Part shown: positions 1-6,406 of the stretch, one piece after another
How positions within the stretch are numbered: position 1 is the first letter of the stretch
Layout of the letters: the number at the start of each line of letters is the position of its first letter
NCBI GenBank assembly: GCA_964523675.1
Contig: CAZFZT010000092.1
Location: forward strand, 1-11,726
Direction: 5' to 3'
Length of the DNA stretch: 11,726 bases
Source: CAZFZT01 sp964523675
GTDB lineage: Bacteria; Planctomycetota; Phycisphaerae; Phycisphaerales; SM1A02
Notes under the pieces: generated by a model
Told to the model about the DNA's origin: nothing
The model's input: only the letters and a program-made list of their open reading frames with translations
Database searches by the model: none
Position numbers and translations under genes: made by a program

Positions 1-782
1 TTCGCGCAGATCAGGTCGAAGGGCCGATCGGCAAAGCGGCTCTGTTGGAGCGCCGCCAGCCCGTCCCCGATCAGGAACTCAATGCGGCCGGCGACCTCGT
101 GCCGCTCAGCATTGCGCTTCGCCAACTCGATCGCCTCAGGCACGATGTCTGTGGCGACGATCCGCGCGCCATGGAGTTGCGCAGCGAGCGTCACCGCAAT
201 GCAGCCGCTGCCTGTGCCGATGTCGGCGATCAGGGTTGAGGGACGAAGGGACGAACGTTCAGAGGGGCGAAGGGCTTCGGTATCGTGCTCTGCCTCTGCC
301 CCACTGCTCCTTTGTCCCTCGGTCCCTTCGCCCCTTTGCCCCTCTGCCCCTCCGTCCTCTTCCAAACCCAGAAATGCTGCATCCTGGCGAGCCGGCTGAA
401 TCATCTTCAACGCCTCCTCGATGAGCGTTTCCGTGCAGAGTCTTGGAATGAGCGTCGAGCGATCGACTGCGAACTCCCGGCCGAAGAACCATGCGCTGCC
501 GGTCAGGTACTGCACCGGCTCATGCTTCGCTGCACGAGCGACCAGTTCGCGCAGCGTCTTCAGTTCCTCTGGCGCGGCCGGCCGATCCACTTCCATGTAC
601 AGCCGCATCCGCTCACAGCCGATCACATGCGACAGCAGCATTTCAGCCGTCACGCGCGGCGAGTCAATGCCTTTCGCCTTGAAGTGATCGCTCATCCACG
701 CCAACAGCCGCCGCGTCGTCCAAGGCGAATCGCTTGTTGCAGCCGCGGCCGACCCGGGTCGCAATTCGGAGGGATCGGGCAT
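1..782 (-). CDS. prmC: PrmC/HemK release-factor glutamine N5-methyltransferase (3'-truncated by window edge)
   Basis: This enzyme methylates the glutamine of the GGQ motif of peptide chain release factors, using S-adenosylmethionine, in the cytoplasm. The open frame gives 260 residues from the ATG at 782 and leaves the window just before the expected catalytic NPPY: the last residues are FDLICA followed by the first two bases of an Asn codon. The N-terminal helical release-factor-binding domain spans about residues 22-105 (PVQYLTGSAWFFGREF at 89-104), followed by TLIPRLCTETL (110-120; the family usually has LIPRPDTE). SAM motif I is IADIGTGSGCIAV (185-197), and the acidic loop is ATDIV (210-214). 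Residues about 138-183 are a low-complexity insert (rich in G, E, Q, R and S) encoded by 8-bp tandem repeats; the family normally has a short linker here. The start codon has no strong ribosome site, so the start is less certain than the identity. It is divergent from the glycosyltransferase at 1006. Confidence 0.92.
   Translation of the reverse strand, partial: MPDPSELRPGSAAAATSDSPWTTRRLLAWMSDHFKAKGIDSPRVTAEMLLSHVIGCERMRLYMEVDRPAAPEELKTLRELVARAAKHEPVQYLTGSAWFFGREFAVDRSTLIPRLCTETLIEEALKMIQPARQDAAFLGLEEDGGAEGQRGEGTEGQRSSGAEAEHDTEALRPSERSSLRPSTLIADIGTGSGCIAVTLAAQLHGARIVATDIVPEAIELAKRNAERHEVAGRIEFLIGDGLAALQQSRFADRPFDLICA
240..356. repeat. Degenerate 8-bp tandem repeats, two arms in opposite orientation, inside prmC
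   Basis: On the + strand, 240-271 holds four octamer units (gggacgaa, gggacgaa, cgttcaga, ggggcgaa). Bases 293-356 hold eight octamers of the form cctNNgYc (cctctgcc, ccactgct, cctttgtc, cctcggtc, ccttcgcc, cctttgcc, cctctgcc, cctccgtc). The second arm is roughly the reverse complement of the first, so the element is a loose palindrome with a centre near 275-292. The block is translated in the prmC frame without a stop. Because 8 is not a multiple of 3, the peptide cycles through three frames (GAEGQRGEGTEGQ...). The units look like a simple-sequence repeat rather than a CRISPR, having no spacers. Confidence 0.85.
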
Positions 783-869
783 GGTTCCGATTCTATCAGG
801 CCGCAACGCGCTGCGCAGGCCAGGAACAGTGCATGAGTAGTGATGTTCGGGTATTCTTCATACGCATTC

Positions 870-969
870 GAGGCATAAGAGGTATCGAGGCATTGAGGGA
901 GCGAAGTGTTCAGGGTACGTGGTACCAGGCACTCGGCACTCGGTACTCGGTACACCATAACCGGCACTC
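870..969. repeat. Short tandem repeats in the prmC / glycosyltransferase gap (GAGG octamers, GGYACTC heptamers)
   Basis: Within the 223-base divergent gap, GAGG recurs at 870, 879, 887 and 895 (units like gaggcatt, spacing 8-9). Heptamers then run ggcactc (928), ggcactc (935), ggtactc (942) and ggtacac (949), with another ggcactc at 963. A GGTACC palindrome sits at 921-926. The octamers resemble the repeat block inside prmC. The rest of the gap (783-869) shows nothing recognisable. The repeats end about 20 bases before the glycosyltransferase ribosome site, so they lie in its leader or promoter region. Confidence 0.7.
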
Positions 970-1005
970 GGAATCTGCTACGTTCAGTCGAGGAGAAGAT
1001 TGGTC

Positions 1006-2532
1006 ATGCACGTGCTCATGCTCGGGTGGGAGTTTCCACCCTTTATTACCGGCGGACTCGGCACTGCGTGCTTCGGCCTCACGCGCGCCATGGACCGCCG
1101 CGGCACGCGGGTGACCTTCGTACTGCCAAAATCCGTTGAAGGCAATCATGCGGAGCATGTCACGCTGGTCAGCCCCTACTCGCAACTGGCGCACGTCGGC
1201 GAGACTGTTGAGTGGATCACGCTTCCGCATCGTACGGCCGATGGCGATCAACCGGAGCAGGTCGTGCGCGGCAGGGCTGTCGTGCAGCAGGCGGAGATCA
1301 CCGCGAAGGAAAAGCGCTTCAGCAATGTTGACTTCATCGACGTGCCGGCAGGATTCTCCAATCCATATCAGAAGGAGCCGGGTCGCCGAGCCGTAGGTGG
1401 CGAGCGGATCGAAGAGATAGCCTCACAACCGGGCGCGCGTCGCGCGATCGATCAGGTGGATGAAGCCGTTGAAACAAGCGGCCATGCGACCAAGCCCGAA
1501 ACTGAAGAAGACATGGTGCGCCGAGCCGTCGGCCGGGAGGAAGGGACAGGCGATCTTCCCCGGGCCGCAGCAGCGCACAGCGAGAGTGATTACAACGGCG
1601 ACATCGTCTCGCAGGCCGAGCGTTACGCGCACTTTGTCCTCGCCGCCACGCGCGGCCTCGACTTTGACATCATTCACGCCCACGATTGGATGACCTATCC
1701 GGCGGGGCTGGCCATCGCGCGCATCACCGGCAAGCCGCTCGTCGTGCATATTCATTCGACCGAGTTCGATCGCTCCGGCGACCATGTCAATCAGCGCATC
1801 TACGACATCGAACGCCGGGGCATGCACGGCGCGCTGCGTGTGATTGCCGTCAGCCAACTCACGAAGAACGTCGTCGTCAACCGCTACGGCCTGCCCGATC
1901 ATCGTGTGGAGGTCGTGTACAACGGTGTTGACTTGGAACCGACATCGGTCGGGCTCACCGGCATTCGATCGCGCGACAAGATCGTGCTCTACTTCGGGCG
2001 CATTACCTATCAGAAGGGACCGGAGTACTTCATTCATGCAGCGAAGAAGGTGCTTGACTACACGGATGATGTGAAGTTCGTCGTAGCCGGCTCGGGCGAT
2101 CAGGCCAAGCGCATGATCGAACTTGCGGCCGAGCTCGGCATCGGGCACAAGGTGCTCTTCACCGGCTTCCTGCGTGGCAACGACATCAAACGCGTCTTCA
2201 AACTCGCAGACCTCTACGTCATGCCGTCGGTCTCCGAGCCCTTCGGCATCGCGCCGCTGGAAGCGATGAGCCACAACGTGCCCGTCCTCATCAGCAAATC
2301 ATCAGGCGTCAGCGAAGTGCTCACCCACGCGCTGAAGGTTGATTTCTGGGATATTGAAGACATGGCGAACAAGATCATCGCCGTGCTGAAGTATCCGCCG
2401 CTCTCGCAGACGCTTCAGGAGCACGGCGCGTTCGAGGTGCGGCGACTGACGTGGGATGGCGCGGCCGAACGCTGCGAGCAGGTCTACCGCGCGGTGATGA
2501 GCGAGATAGCCGGCCACGCGGCGGTGCGGTGA
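1006..2532 (+). CDS. GT4/GT5-type glycosyltransferase, glycogen/starch-synthase-like
   Basis: This is a 508-residue cytoplasmic GT-B glycosyltransferase, probably using a nucleotide sugar to extend an alpha-glucan such as glycogen; the substrate is inferred. The N-terminus MHVLMLGWEFPPFITGGLGT has the donor-site TGGLG of starch synthases. HAHDW (224-228) and the loop around HIHSTEF (248-254) follow, then SQLTKNVV and VYNGVD (304-309). The C-terminal Rossmann half has YFGRITYQKG (329-338), the nucleotide-sugar site, and SEPFGIAPLEA (410-420), whose two glutamates form the EX7E motif. Residues about 122-195 are a charged insert with two similar pieces (RRAVGGE, RRAVGRE) and little predicted structure. 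AGGAG at 991-995 lies ten bases before the ATG; a TTG at 1000 is too close to this site, so ATG 1006 is preferred. The gene is monocistronic here. Confidence 0.88.
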   Translation: MHVLMLGWEFPPFITGGLGTACFGLTRAMDRRGTRVTFVLPKSVEGNHAEHVTLVSPYSQLAHVGETVEWITLPHRTADGDQPEQVVRGRAVVQQAEITAKEKRFSNVDFIDVPAGFSNPYQKEPGRRAVGGERIEEIASQPGARRAIDQVDEAVETSGHATKPETEEDMVRRAVGREEGTGDLPRAAAAHSESDYNGDIVSQAERYAHFVLAATRGLDFDIIHAHDWMTYPAGLAIARITGKPLVVHIHSTEFDRSGDHVNQRIYDIERRGMHGALRVIAVSQLTKNVVVNRYGLPDHRVEVVYNGVDLEPTSVGLTGIRSRDKIVLYFGRITYQKGPEYFIHAAKKVLDYTDDVKFVVAGSGDQAKRMIELAAELGIGHKVLFTGFLRGNDIKRVFKLADLYVMPSVSEPFGIAPLEAMSHNVPVLISKSSGVSEVLTHALKVDFWDIEDMANKIIAVLKYPPLSQTLQEHGAFEVRRLTWDGAAERCEQVYRAVMSEIAGHAAVR

Positions 2533-2550
2533 GTGAGATATTCGCAAACC

Positions 2551-2635
2551 CGTTTAGTCGCAACGCGCAAGCGGAGCGTGGGGGCGCCCGGCGTCGCGGC
2601 GCACCGACGCTCCCCTATCAGGTCGCAGCTAAACG
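2551..2635. terminator. Long imperfect inverted repeat between convergent genes, probable bidirectional terminator
   Basis: The outer arms CGTTTAG (2551-2557) and CTAAACG (2629-2635) are exact complements. Inside them GGAGCGT (2573-2579) pairs with ACGCTCC (2607-2613), and the GC-rich centre can pair further. It starts 18 bases after the glycosyltransferase stop and ends 19 bases from the recombinase stop, where a shared terminator is expected. There is no clear U tract on either side. Wording such as gcaagcggagcgt resembles intergenic repeats I associate with planctomycete genomes, so it may be one copy of a dispersed family. Confidence 0.6.
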
Positions 2636-2654
2636 TGCAGGCACACTTCGATCG

Positions 2655-3713
2655 TTACGACGCCTCGGCCCGCGGGTGCGCATCGTTGTACGCATTGCGC
2701 AGTCGCTGCGTGGTCAGGTGCGTGTACACCTGCGTCGTTGAAAGCGACTGGTGGCCGAGCAGTTCTTGCACGGAGCGCAGGTCGGCTCCGTTGTCGAGCA
2801 GATGGGTGGCGAAACTGTGGCGGAGCGTATGCGGGCTGATGTCGGGGTCGAGGCCGGCTTCCGCCAGATACTTGCTTACCTTTCTGCGGACGGAGCGCGT
2901 CGAGAGCCGCCCGCCGTGCTTGTTGATGAACACGGGGTCATCCGCACGAATGGTCCCTTCCTCTGTGCGGCGGTGATGATCGAGAATGCCGAGGTAGTGC
3001 GTCAGCGCAGCCAGAGCATGCGTACCAAGGGGGACGATGCGCTCGCGGCGACCCTTGCCGCGCACGATCAGCGCCTGGCCGGTCTCGTCGATGTCGCGCC
3101 GGTTGATGCCGACGAGTTCGGAAACGCGGATGCCGGTGGAATACAGCGTTTCAAGGATGGCACGGTCACGCGCGCCGAGCAGCGTCTTGTCATCTGGCGC
3201 AGCGAGCAAGCGCTCGACCTGTTCGACGTTGATCGCCTTGGGCAGCCGCTTTCCCTGGCGCGGCGTGCGGATCATCGTCATCGGATTCGCGCTGATCATC
3301 GACATCCGATCAAGCCACTTGTAGAAGGAGCGCAGCGTCGCAATCTTGCGCGCAAGCGTGGCTGCTGAGTAGTTGTGTGTGTCGAGGTTGGTGAGGAACG
3401 CTCGAATGACATTGACATCCGCGCGGAGCATGATGTCGGTCACTGTCGCAGGGCCGACGCTGCCGACCACATCGCCGTTGCTGTGCTGGGGTGAGCCGTT
3501 TTCCGCAGCTTGACCGCGGCGCTTTGCAAATGCACTGCGCTCCTGATCGCGGCCAGCGGTGATGTTGTACTCGTCCGTGACGAAGTCAACGTATTGTCGC
3601 AGGTCAACGCCGTAGCATCGCGCGGTGTATGGGCTGAAATGCCGCTCATCGAGAAGGTACCGTACGAACTCCTCGATCACGGGCAGATGGTCCTGGTTGT
3701 TGGTCTGACTCAT
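2655..3713 (-). CDS. xerC: XerC/XerD-family tyrosine recombinase
   Basis: This site-specific recombinase probably resolves chromosome dimers at a dif site with its partner. From the ATG at 3713 it has 352 residues, against about 300 for typical XerC/D. The N-terminal SAM-like DNA-binding domain covers about 8-150 and contains an unusual hydrophilic insert at about 53-88. The catalytic domain carries all six expected residues: R196 (TGIRVSEL), K220 (RGKGRRE), H295 and R298 (SPHTLRHSFATHLL), H321 (LLGHQSLSTTQVYTHL) and the nucleophile Y330. The ATG at 3713 has GAGG eight bases upstream; the more distal ATG at 3746 has no ribosome site and would add 11 residues. It lies 39 bases after the lipoprotein gene, probably in the same transcript. 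No integration sites or phage genes adjoin it, so a housekeeping Xer role is favoured over an integron or phage integrase; XerC versus XerD cannot be settled from here. Confidence 0.9.
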   Translation of the reverse strand: MSQTNNQDHLPVIEEFVRYLLDERHFSPYTARCYGVDLRQYVDFVTDEYNITAGRDQERSAFAKRRGQAAENGSPQHSNGDVVGSVGPATVTDIMLRADVNVIRAFLTNLDTHNYSAATLARKIATLRSFYKWLDRMSMISANPMTMIRTPRQGKRLPKAINVEQVERLLAAPDDKTLLGARDRAILETLYSTGIRVSELVGINRRDIDETGQALIVRGKGRRERIVPLGTHALAALTHYLGILDHHRRTEEGTIRADDPVFINKHGGRLSTRSVRRKVSKYLAEAGLDPDISPHTLRHSFATHLLDNGADLRSVQELLGHQSLSTTQVYTHLTTQRLRNAYNDAHPRAEAS

Positions 3714-3752
3714 GGCTATGGCCTCGGCTTTCATGCCGACGGCCATCAGCCG

Positions 3753-4574
3753 TCAGCGGGTTGAACTAGCAACTTCAATCGGCTCTGGCGCGACTCTTCT
3801 TCGCTCACTTTCGAGAAGTTCGTGCAAGAGCCGGAAACTTACGAACTGCGTGTACATGTCCATGCTGACGAGATAGATATCGCGGCCGTAGGCGCTGTCA
3901 GGCACTTCGCGGCCGTTGGAGTAGGCGCCGAGCTGCGCGAGCGTGCGATGGTTCCTCGCATCGAAGATTCCCGCTGCCTGCGCGACCGGGTTCTTCGGCT
4001 GCGATCCAAAGCCGCCTGCCGAAAACCGCTCGGCTGCACTCGGCGAACGCATCAAGCGGCGCGTGTCAACGTCGTCTTCTTCCGCCGGCGTTGGCGCGGC
4101 GCCATCCATGATGGCTGCGGCCTCGGGGCTCATGTGCAATTCGATCGCTGCGCCAAGTGTCATCGGGCGGTAGGGGTCATAGGCAGTGATCGTGCCCACG
4201 ATGATCCCATCGACGCCGAGCGCGCGAATCAGGAGCATGGCATCACCCGGCCCGGTGATGCGGGGCATGTCGAGTTCCCGCATGGCCATGATGACGCGAT
4301 TGACCGGGATCATGTTGATCCCATGCACGTCTTGAACCTGGTGCGCGACGGCATCTGCAAATCGGAAGCCATCCGCCTGACTCGCGCCCGATTCGTTGAT
4401 GAACGGGGCAACGGCCCAGAGCTGCGCCTGTGGATAGGGCGCCTGGAGAAACGTCGGCTCGTGCAAGCGCTGCCTCATACAACCGGCTGTAAGAACAACC
4501 GCGGTCAAGAGTGCAGCGTAGCGCGCAATGCAGCCGGCGCGATCCCGCATTTGCATGGACATTACACTTGTCAT
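3753..4574 (-). CDS. Envelope lipoprotein with an LpoB/CsgG/TolB-N-like alpha/beta domain
   Basis: This is a 273-residue predicted lipoprotein. A hydrophobic signal (about 17-31) ends in LTAGC with the lipidated Cys at 32; Thr at -3 is slightly unusual. The segment at about 50-145 reads WAVAPFINESG, FADAVAHQVQ, INMIPVNRVIMAMREL and LIRALGVDGIIVGTITAYDPYRP. This is the strand-helix-strand order seen in LpoB, CsgG, FlgO and TolB N-terminal domains, where an oligomeric or partner-binding alpha/beta domain opens with 'vaVlpF.n.s' and has a later 'lgvDgiivG.i'. The C-terminal part (about 160-273) is hydrophilic with no domain I recognise. A start at 4574 is supported by AGGA shortly upstream; in-frame ATGs at residues 5, 7 and 9 are alternatives. 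It lies between the propeller lipoprotein (131 bases upstream) and the recombinase. The role may be envelope assembly or partner docking; the exact family is unproven. Confidence 0.75.
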   Translation of the reverse strand: MTSVMSMQMRDRAGCIARYAALLTAVVLTAGCMRQRLHEPTFLQAPYPQAQLWAVAPFINESGASQADGFRFADAVAHQVQDVHGINMIPVNRVIMAMRELDMPRITGPGDAMLLIRALGVDGIIVGTITAYDPYRPMTLGAAIELHMSPEAAAIMDGAAPTPAEEDDVDTRRLMRSPSAAERFSAGGFGSQPKNPVAQAAGIFDARNHRTLAQLGAYSNGREVPDSAYGRDIYLVSMDMYTQFVSFRLLHELLESERRRVAPEPIEVASSTR

Positions 4575-4705
4575 GGCGTCCTGCCTGAGCAGCGGGGCTC
4601 CGCCCGCCGTGGGTAAAGAACCTACGTTGGTTGATGGTAAAGGGAATGCGCTTCTGAACTGTGACGGTCTTGCGTCAGACCTCTTTGGCGTCTCTCATTG
4701 CAGTT

Positions 4706-6073
4706 TTAATTGCGGTCGGTCGGCACACTTGCAATGCCGGCCGGTCGGTTCATATCGAGCATGCGATCTGTTGCGACAGCCCAGATGTTGTCGATGCCGG
4801 AGCGATTGGAGATAAAGTAGATCGAACCATCGCCGGCCCAGACTGGCTGGAAGTTCGCGAACTGGCCATCGGTCAGTCGCATTCGGCCGCTGCCATCGAG
4901 ACTGATGACCCAGAGGTCGGATTGCTCCGGACGATCAGCGGGGGCTTTTTCGGGATCGACGATGGTTACGAACGCGATGCGTTTGCCGTCAGGCGACCAG
5001 GAGGGATTGATCGCTGCTGCGTTCGCCGCCGAGACGATTTCGGTCGGATGCATGGCTTCGCCGTTGACAAAGTCCACCGTCCAGATGCCATGGAGCCGGC
5101 TGCCGCGCTGCCGTGGGCGCTGGAACAGGATCTTGCTGGAGGCGACATCCGGCGACCACTTGGGGAACATGCCATATTCAAGGAAACGGCGGAGCCCGGG
5201 GTTCTCGACATCGACGGTCCAGATCTCCCAGCGGCTTGATTGCGAATTGAACTTGCAATACGCGATGTAGCGTCCGTCGGGTGACCATGTTGGATGCAGT
5301 TCATGATCGGTGTCATTGGTGAACTGCACCGGCGGGCCGCCATCGACGCCGACGATATAGATGTCCCAATTGCCGCCGCGGTTTGAGGAGAACGCAATGC
5401 GATCGCCGCGCGGGCTGAAACAGGGCATGACATCATCAGCGGGATCGGCCGTCAATTGCGTAATCGTGGAACCGCCGACAGTCTGAATGTAGAGGTTTGA
5501 GCCGGATTGATGCATGGTGGAGGCGAAGACGAGCCGCTTGCCTGCGGGATCGACCGCCGGGTCAAACGAAGCGCCTTCATTAATGAAGCTCACCTGCACG
5601 AGGTTGCCCTGCCCCATCGGCCGTGTCGGGCTGGTGGACGCAATGCCCTCACCAAAGAGACCGACCGGCCGGCTATGCGTGGCTCCGTTGGCTTGCAAGT
5701 TCGCGCCGGCTGAGCTGGCGGGATGCGACGGGTTGCCGGTCACGAATTCAGGATCTCGGGTGCTCGATCGCTGGCCGATGACGTCGGGCCATTGACCTTC
5801 TCCCCAGGAATCCGGCGAGCCCGCGAGCGGCTGCGGCGGGGCGACGGCAAAGAGATCCTTCCCGCTGCCATCTTTGCGCTGACCACTGGCGGTCACTCCC
5901 TGCTGAGCAGTGGTGCCGGTGCCGCGCTGGCTTGGCGGCTTCCGAACGTATTGACGGGTGCCGCTTGTCGAATCGGACTTCTGCGACACGCGAGAGCTGG
6001 AGGCGCAGCCGGCTGCTCCAAACAGGGCACAGGCAAACGCGATGCAGGCGATGGCGCGGGTGTGGTTCTTCAT
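4706..6073 (-). CDS. TolB-like beta-propeller lipoprotein (PD40 repeats)
   Basis: The protein has 455 residues from the ATG at 6073. A signal peptide ending FGAAGC places the lipidated Cys at 23. Residues 24-155 are a Ser/Gly/Pro/Gln-rich linker with no visible fold. From about 165 to 435 there are six PD40/TolB-type blades: DPAGKRLVFASTM (171-183), FSPRGDRIAFSSNRGGNWDI (219-238), WSPDGRYIAYCKF (263-275), WSPDVASSKILFQRP (306-320), WSPDGKRIAFVTI (359-371), and WAGDGSIYFISNRSGIDNIW (412-431). Six blades match the propeller that in TolB docks Pal in the outer-membrane Tol-Pal system. A TolB N-terminal domain is not seen. An ATG at 6118 would put 15 polar residues before the signal and has no ribosome site, so 6073 is preferred. 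It is the first gene of a probable minus-strand operon. A periplasmic protein-binding role is inferred; these propellers also occur in unrelated exported proteins. Confidence 0.82.
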   Translation of the reverse strand: MKNHTRAIACIAFACALFGAAGCASSSRVSQKSDSTSGTRQYVRKPPSQRGTGTTAQQGVTASGQRKDGSGKDLFAVAPPQPLAGSPDSWGEGQWPDVIGQRSSTRDPEFVTGNPSHPASSAGANLQANGATHSRPVGLFGEGIASTSPTRPMGQGNLVQVSFINEGASFDPAVDPAGKRLVFASTMHQSGSNLYIQTVGGSTITQLTADPADDVMPCFSPRGDRIAFSSNRGGNWDIYIVGVDGGPPVQFTNDTDHELHPTWSPDGRYIAYCKFNSQSSRWEIWTVDVENPGLRRFLEYGMFPKWSPDVASSKILFQRPRQRGSRLHGIWTVDFVNGEAMHPTEIVSAANAAAINPSWSPDGKRIAFVTIVDPEKAPADRPEQSDLWVISLDGSGRMRLTDGQFANFQPVWAGDGSIYFISNRSGIDNIWAVATDRMLDMNRPAGIASVPTDRN

Positions 6074-6215
6074 TGGGTCTGTTCCCACTCTAAAAAGTGC
6101 CTTATCGGACGGATTCATGACTTTGCTTGAGATGGCAGGGGCAGCGAACCGCCGCCGTCGCCGGGCGTGTTATCGGCAATGCGATAGGTCAACCTGAGCC
6201 GGATCGGTGGAATTT

Positions 6216-6245
6216 TTGATCTGGCGCGTCTGGCGGCTCTTTATT
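6216..6245 (+). promoter_or_regulatory. Possible sigma70-type promoter for the C39-like secreted protein gene
   Basis: TTGATC (6216-6221) and TTTATT (6240-6245) are separated by 18 bases, each matching four of six consensus positions. It lies 160 bases upstream of the ATG at 6407, in the most AT-rich part of the 333-base divergent gap 6074-6406. Planctomycete promoters are poorly characterised, so this is a weak call. Confidence 0.25.
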
Positions 6246-6280
6246 TCCGCCCTGCTCTGTCCATAATGGGCGCGGAACTA

Positions 6281-6306
6281 CGCGGTGGATGTCACCTCCC
6301 GCCGCG
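6281..6306 (+). other. Hairpin in the leader of the C39-like gene
   Basis: CGCGGTGG (6281-6288) pairs with CCGCCGCG (6299-6306), an 8-bp stem with one G-U pair and a 10-base loop. An alternative GGTG/CACC pairing overlaps it. It lies downstream of the possible promoter and about 100 bases before the start codon, so it would be in the 5' untranslated region. It matches no riboswitch I know. The rest of 6074-6406 shows only a small TATCG/CGATA inverted repeat near 6170-6185. Confidence 0.3.
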
Positions 6307-6406
6307 ACTTTCCGCCTGTACAGATGTGGGGCTGGCCCATTCCGCGGAGCAAGCAACCTGCGGCTGAGCCCGTAGCTAGCCGTCAAACAAGAAAGAGGAA
6401 CTAATC

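Noticed and set aside
240..356. CRISPR-like array in prmC
   Set aside because: Units are 8 bases, contiguous, degenerate and without spacers; no cas genes are present.
1000..1005. TTG start for the glycosyltransferase
   Set aside because: It is only four bases from AGGAG; ATG 1006 has usable spacing and gives the standard N-terminus.
1423..2274. A 283-codon minus-strand frame opposite the glycosyltransferase
   Set aside because: It lies antisense to a well-supported enzyme, has no recognisable domain, and is explained by the codon bias of high-GC DNA.
4592..4607. Hairpin in the gap between the two lipoprotein genes, considered as a terminator
   Set aside because: The stem is only five pairs with no U tract; it is too weak to argue against co-transcription.
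3822..4616. A 264-codon plus-strand frame opposite the lipoprotein gene
   Set aside because: It is the complement of a gene with signal peptide and family motifs; its own translation is rich in His, Arg and Asp without a domain.
6153..6192. TTGACC with ATAACA on the minus strand, considered as promoter of the propeller lipoprotein gene
   Set aside because: The spacing is about 13 bases and the second box is poor; not a convincing promoter.
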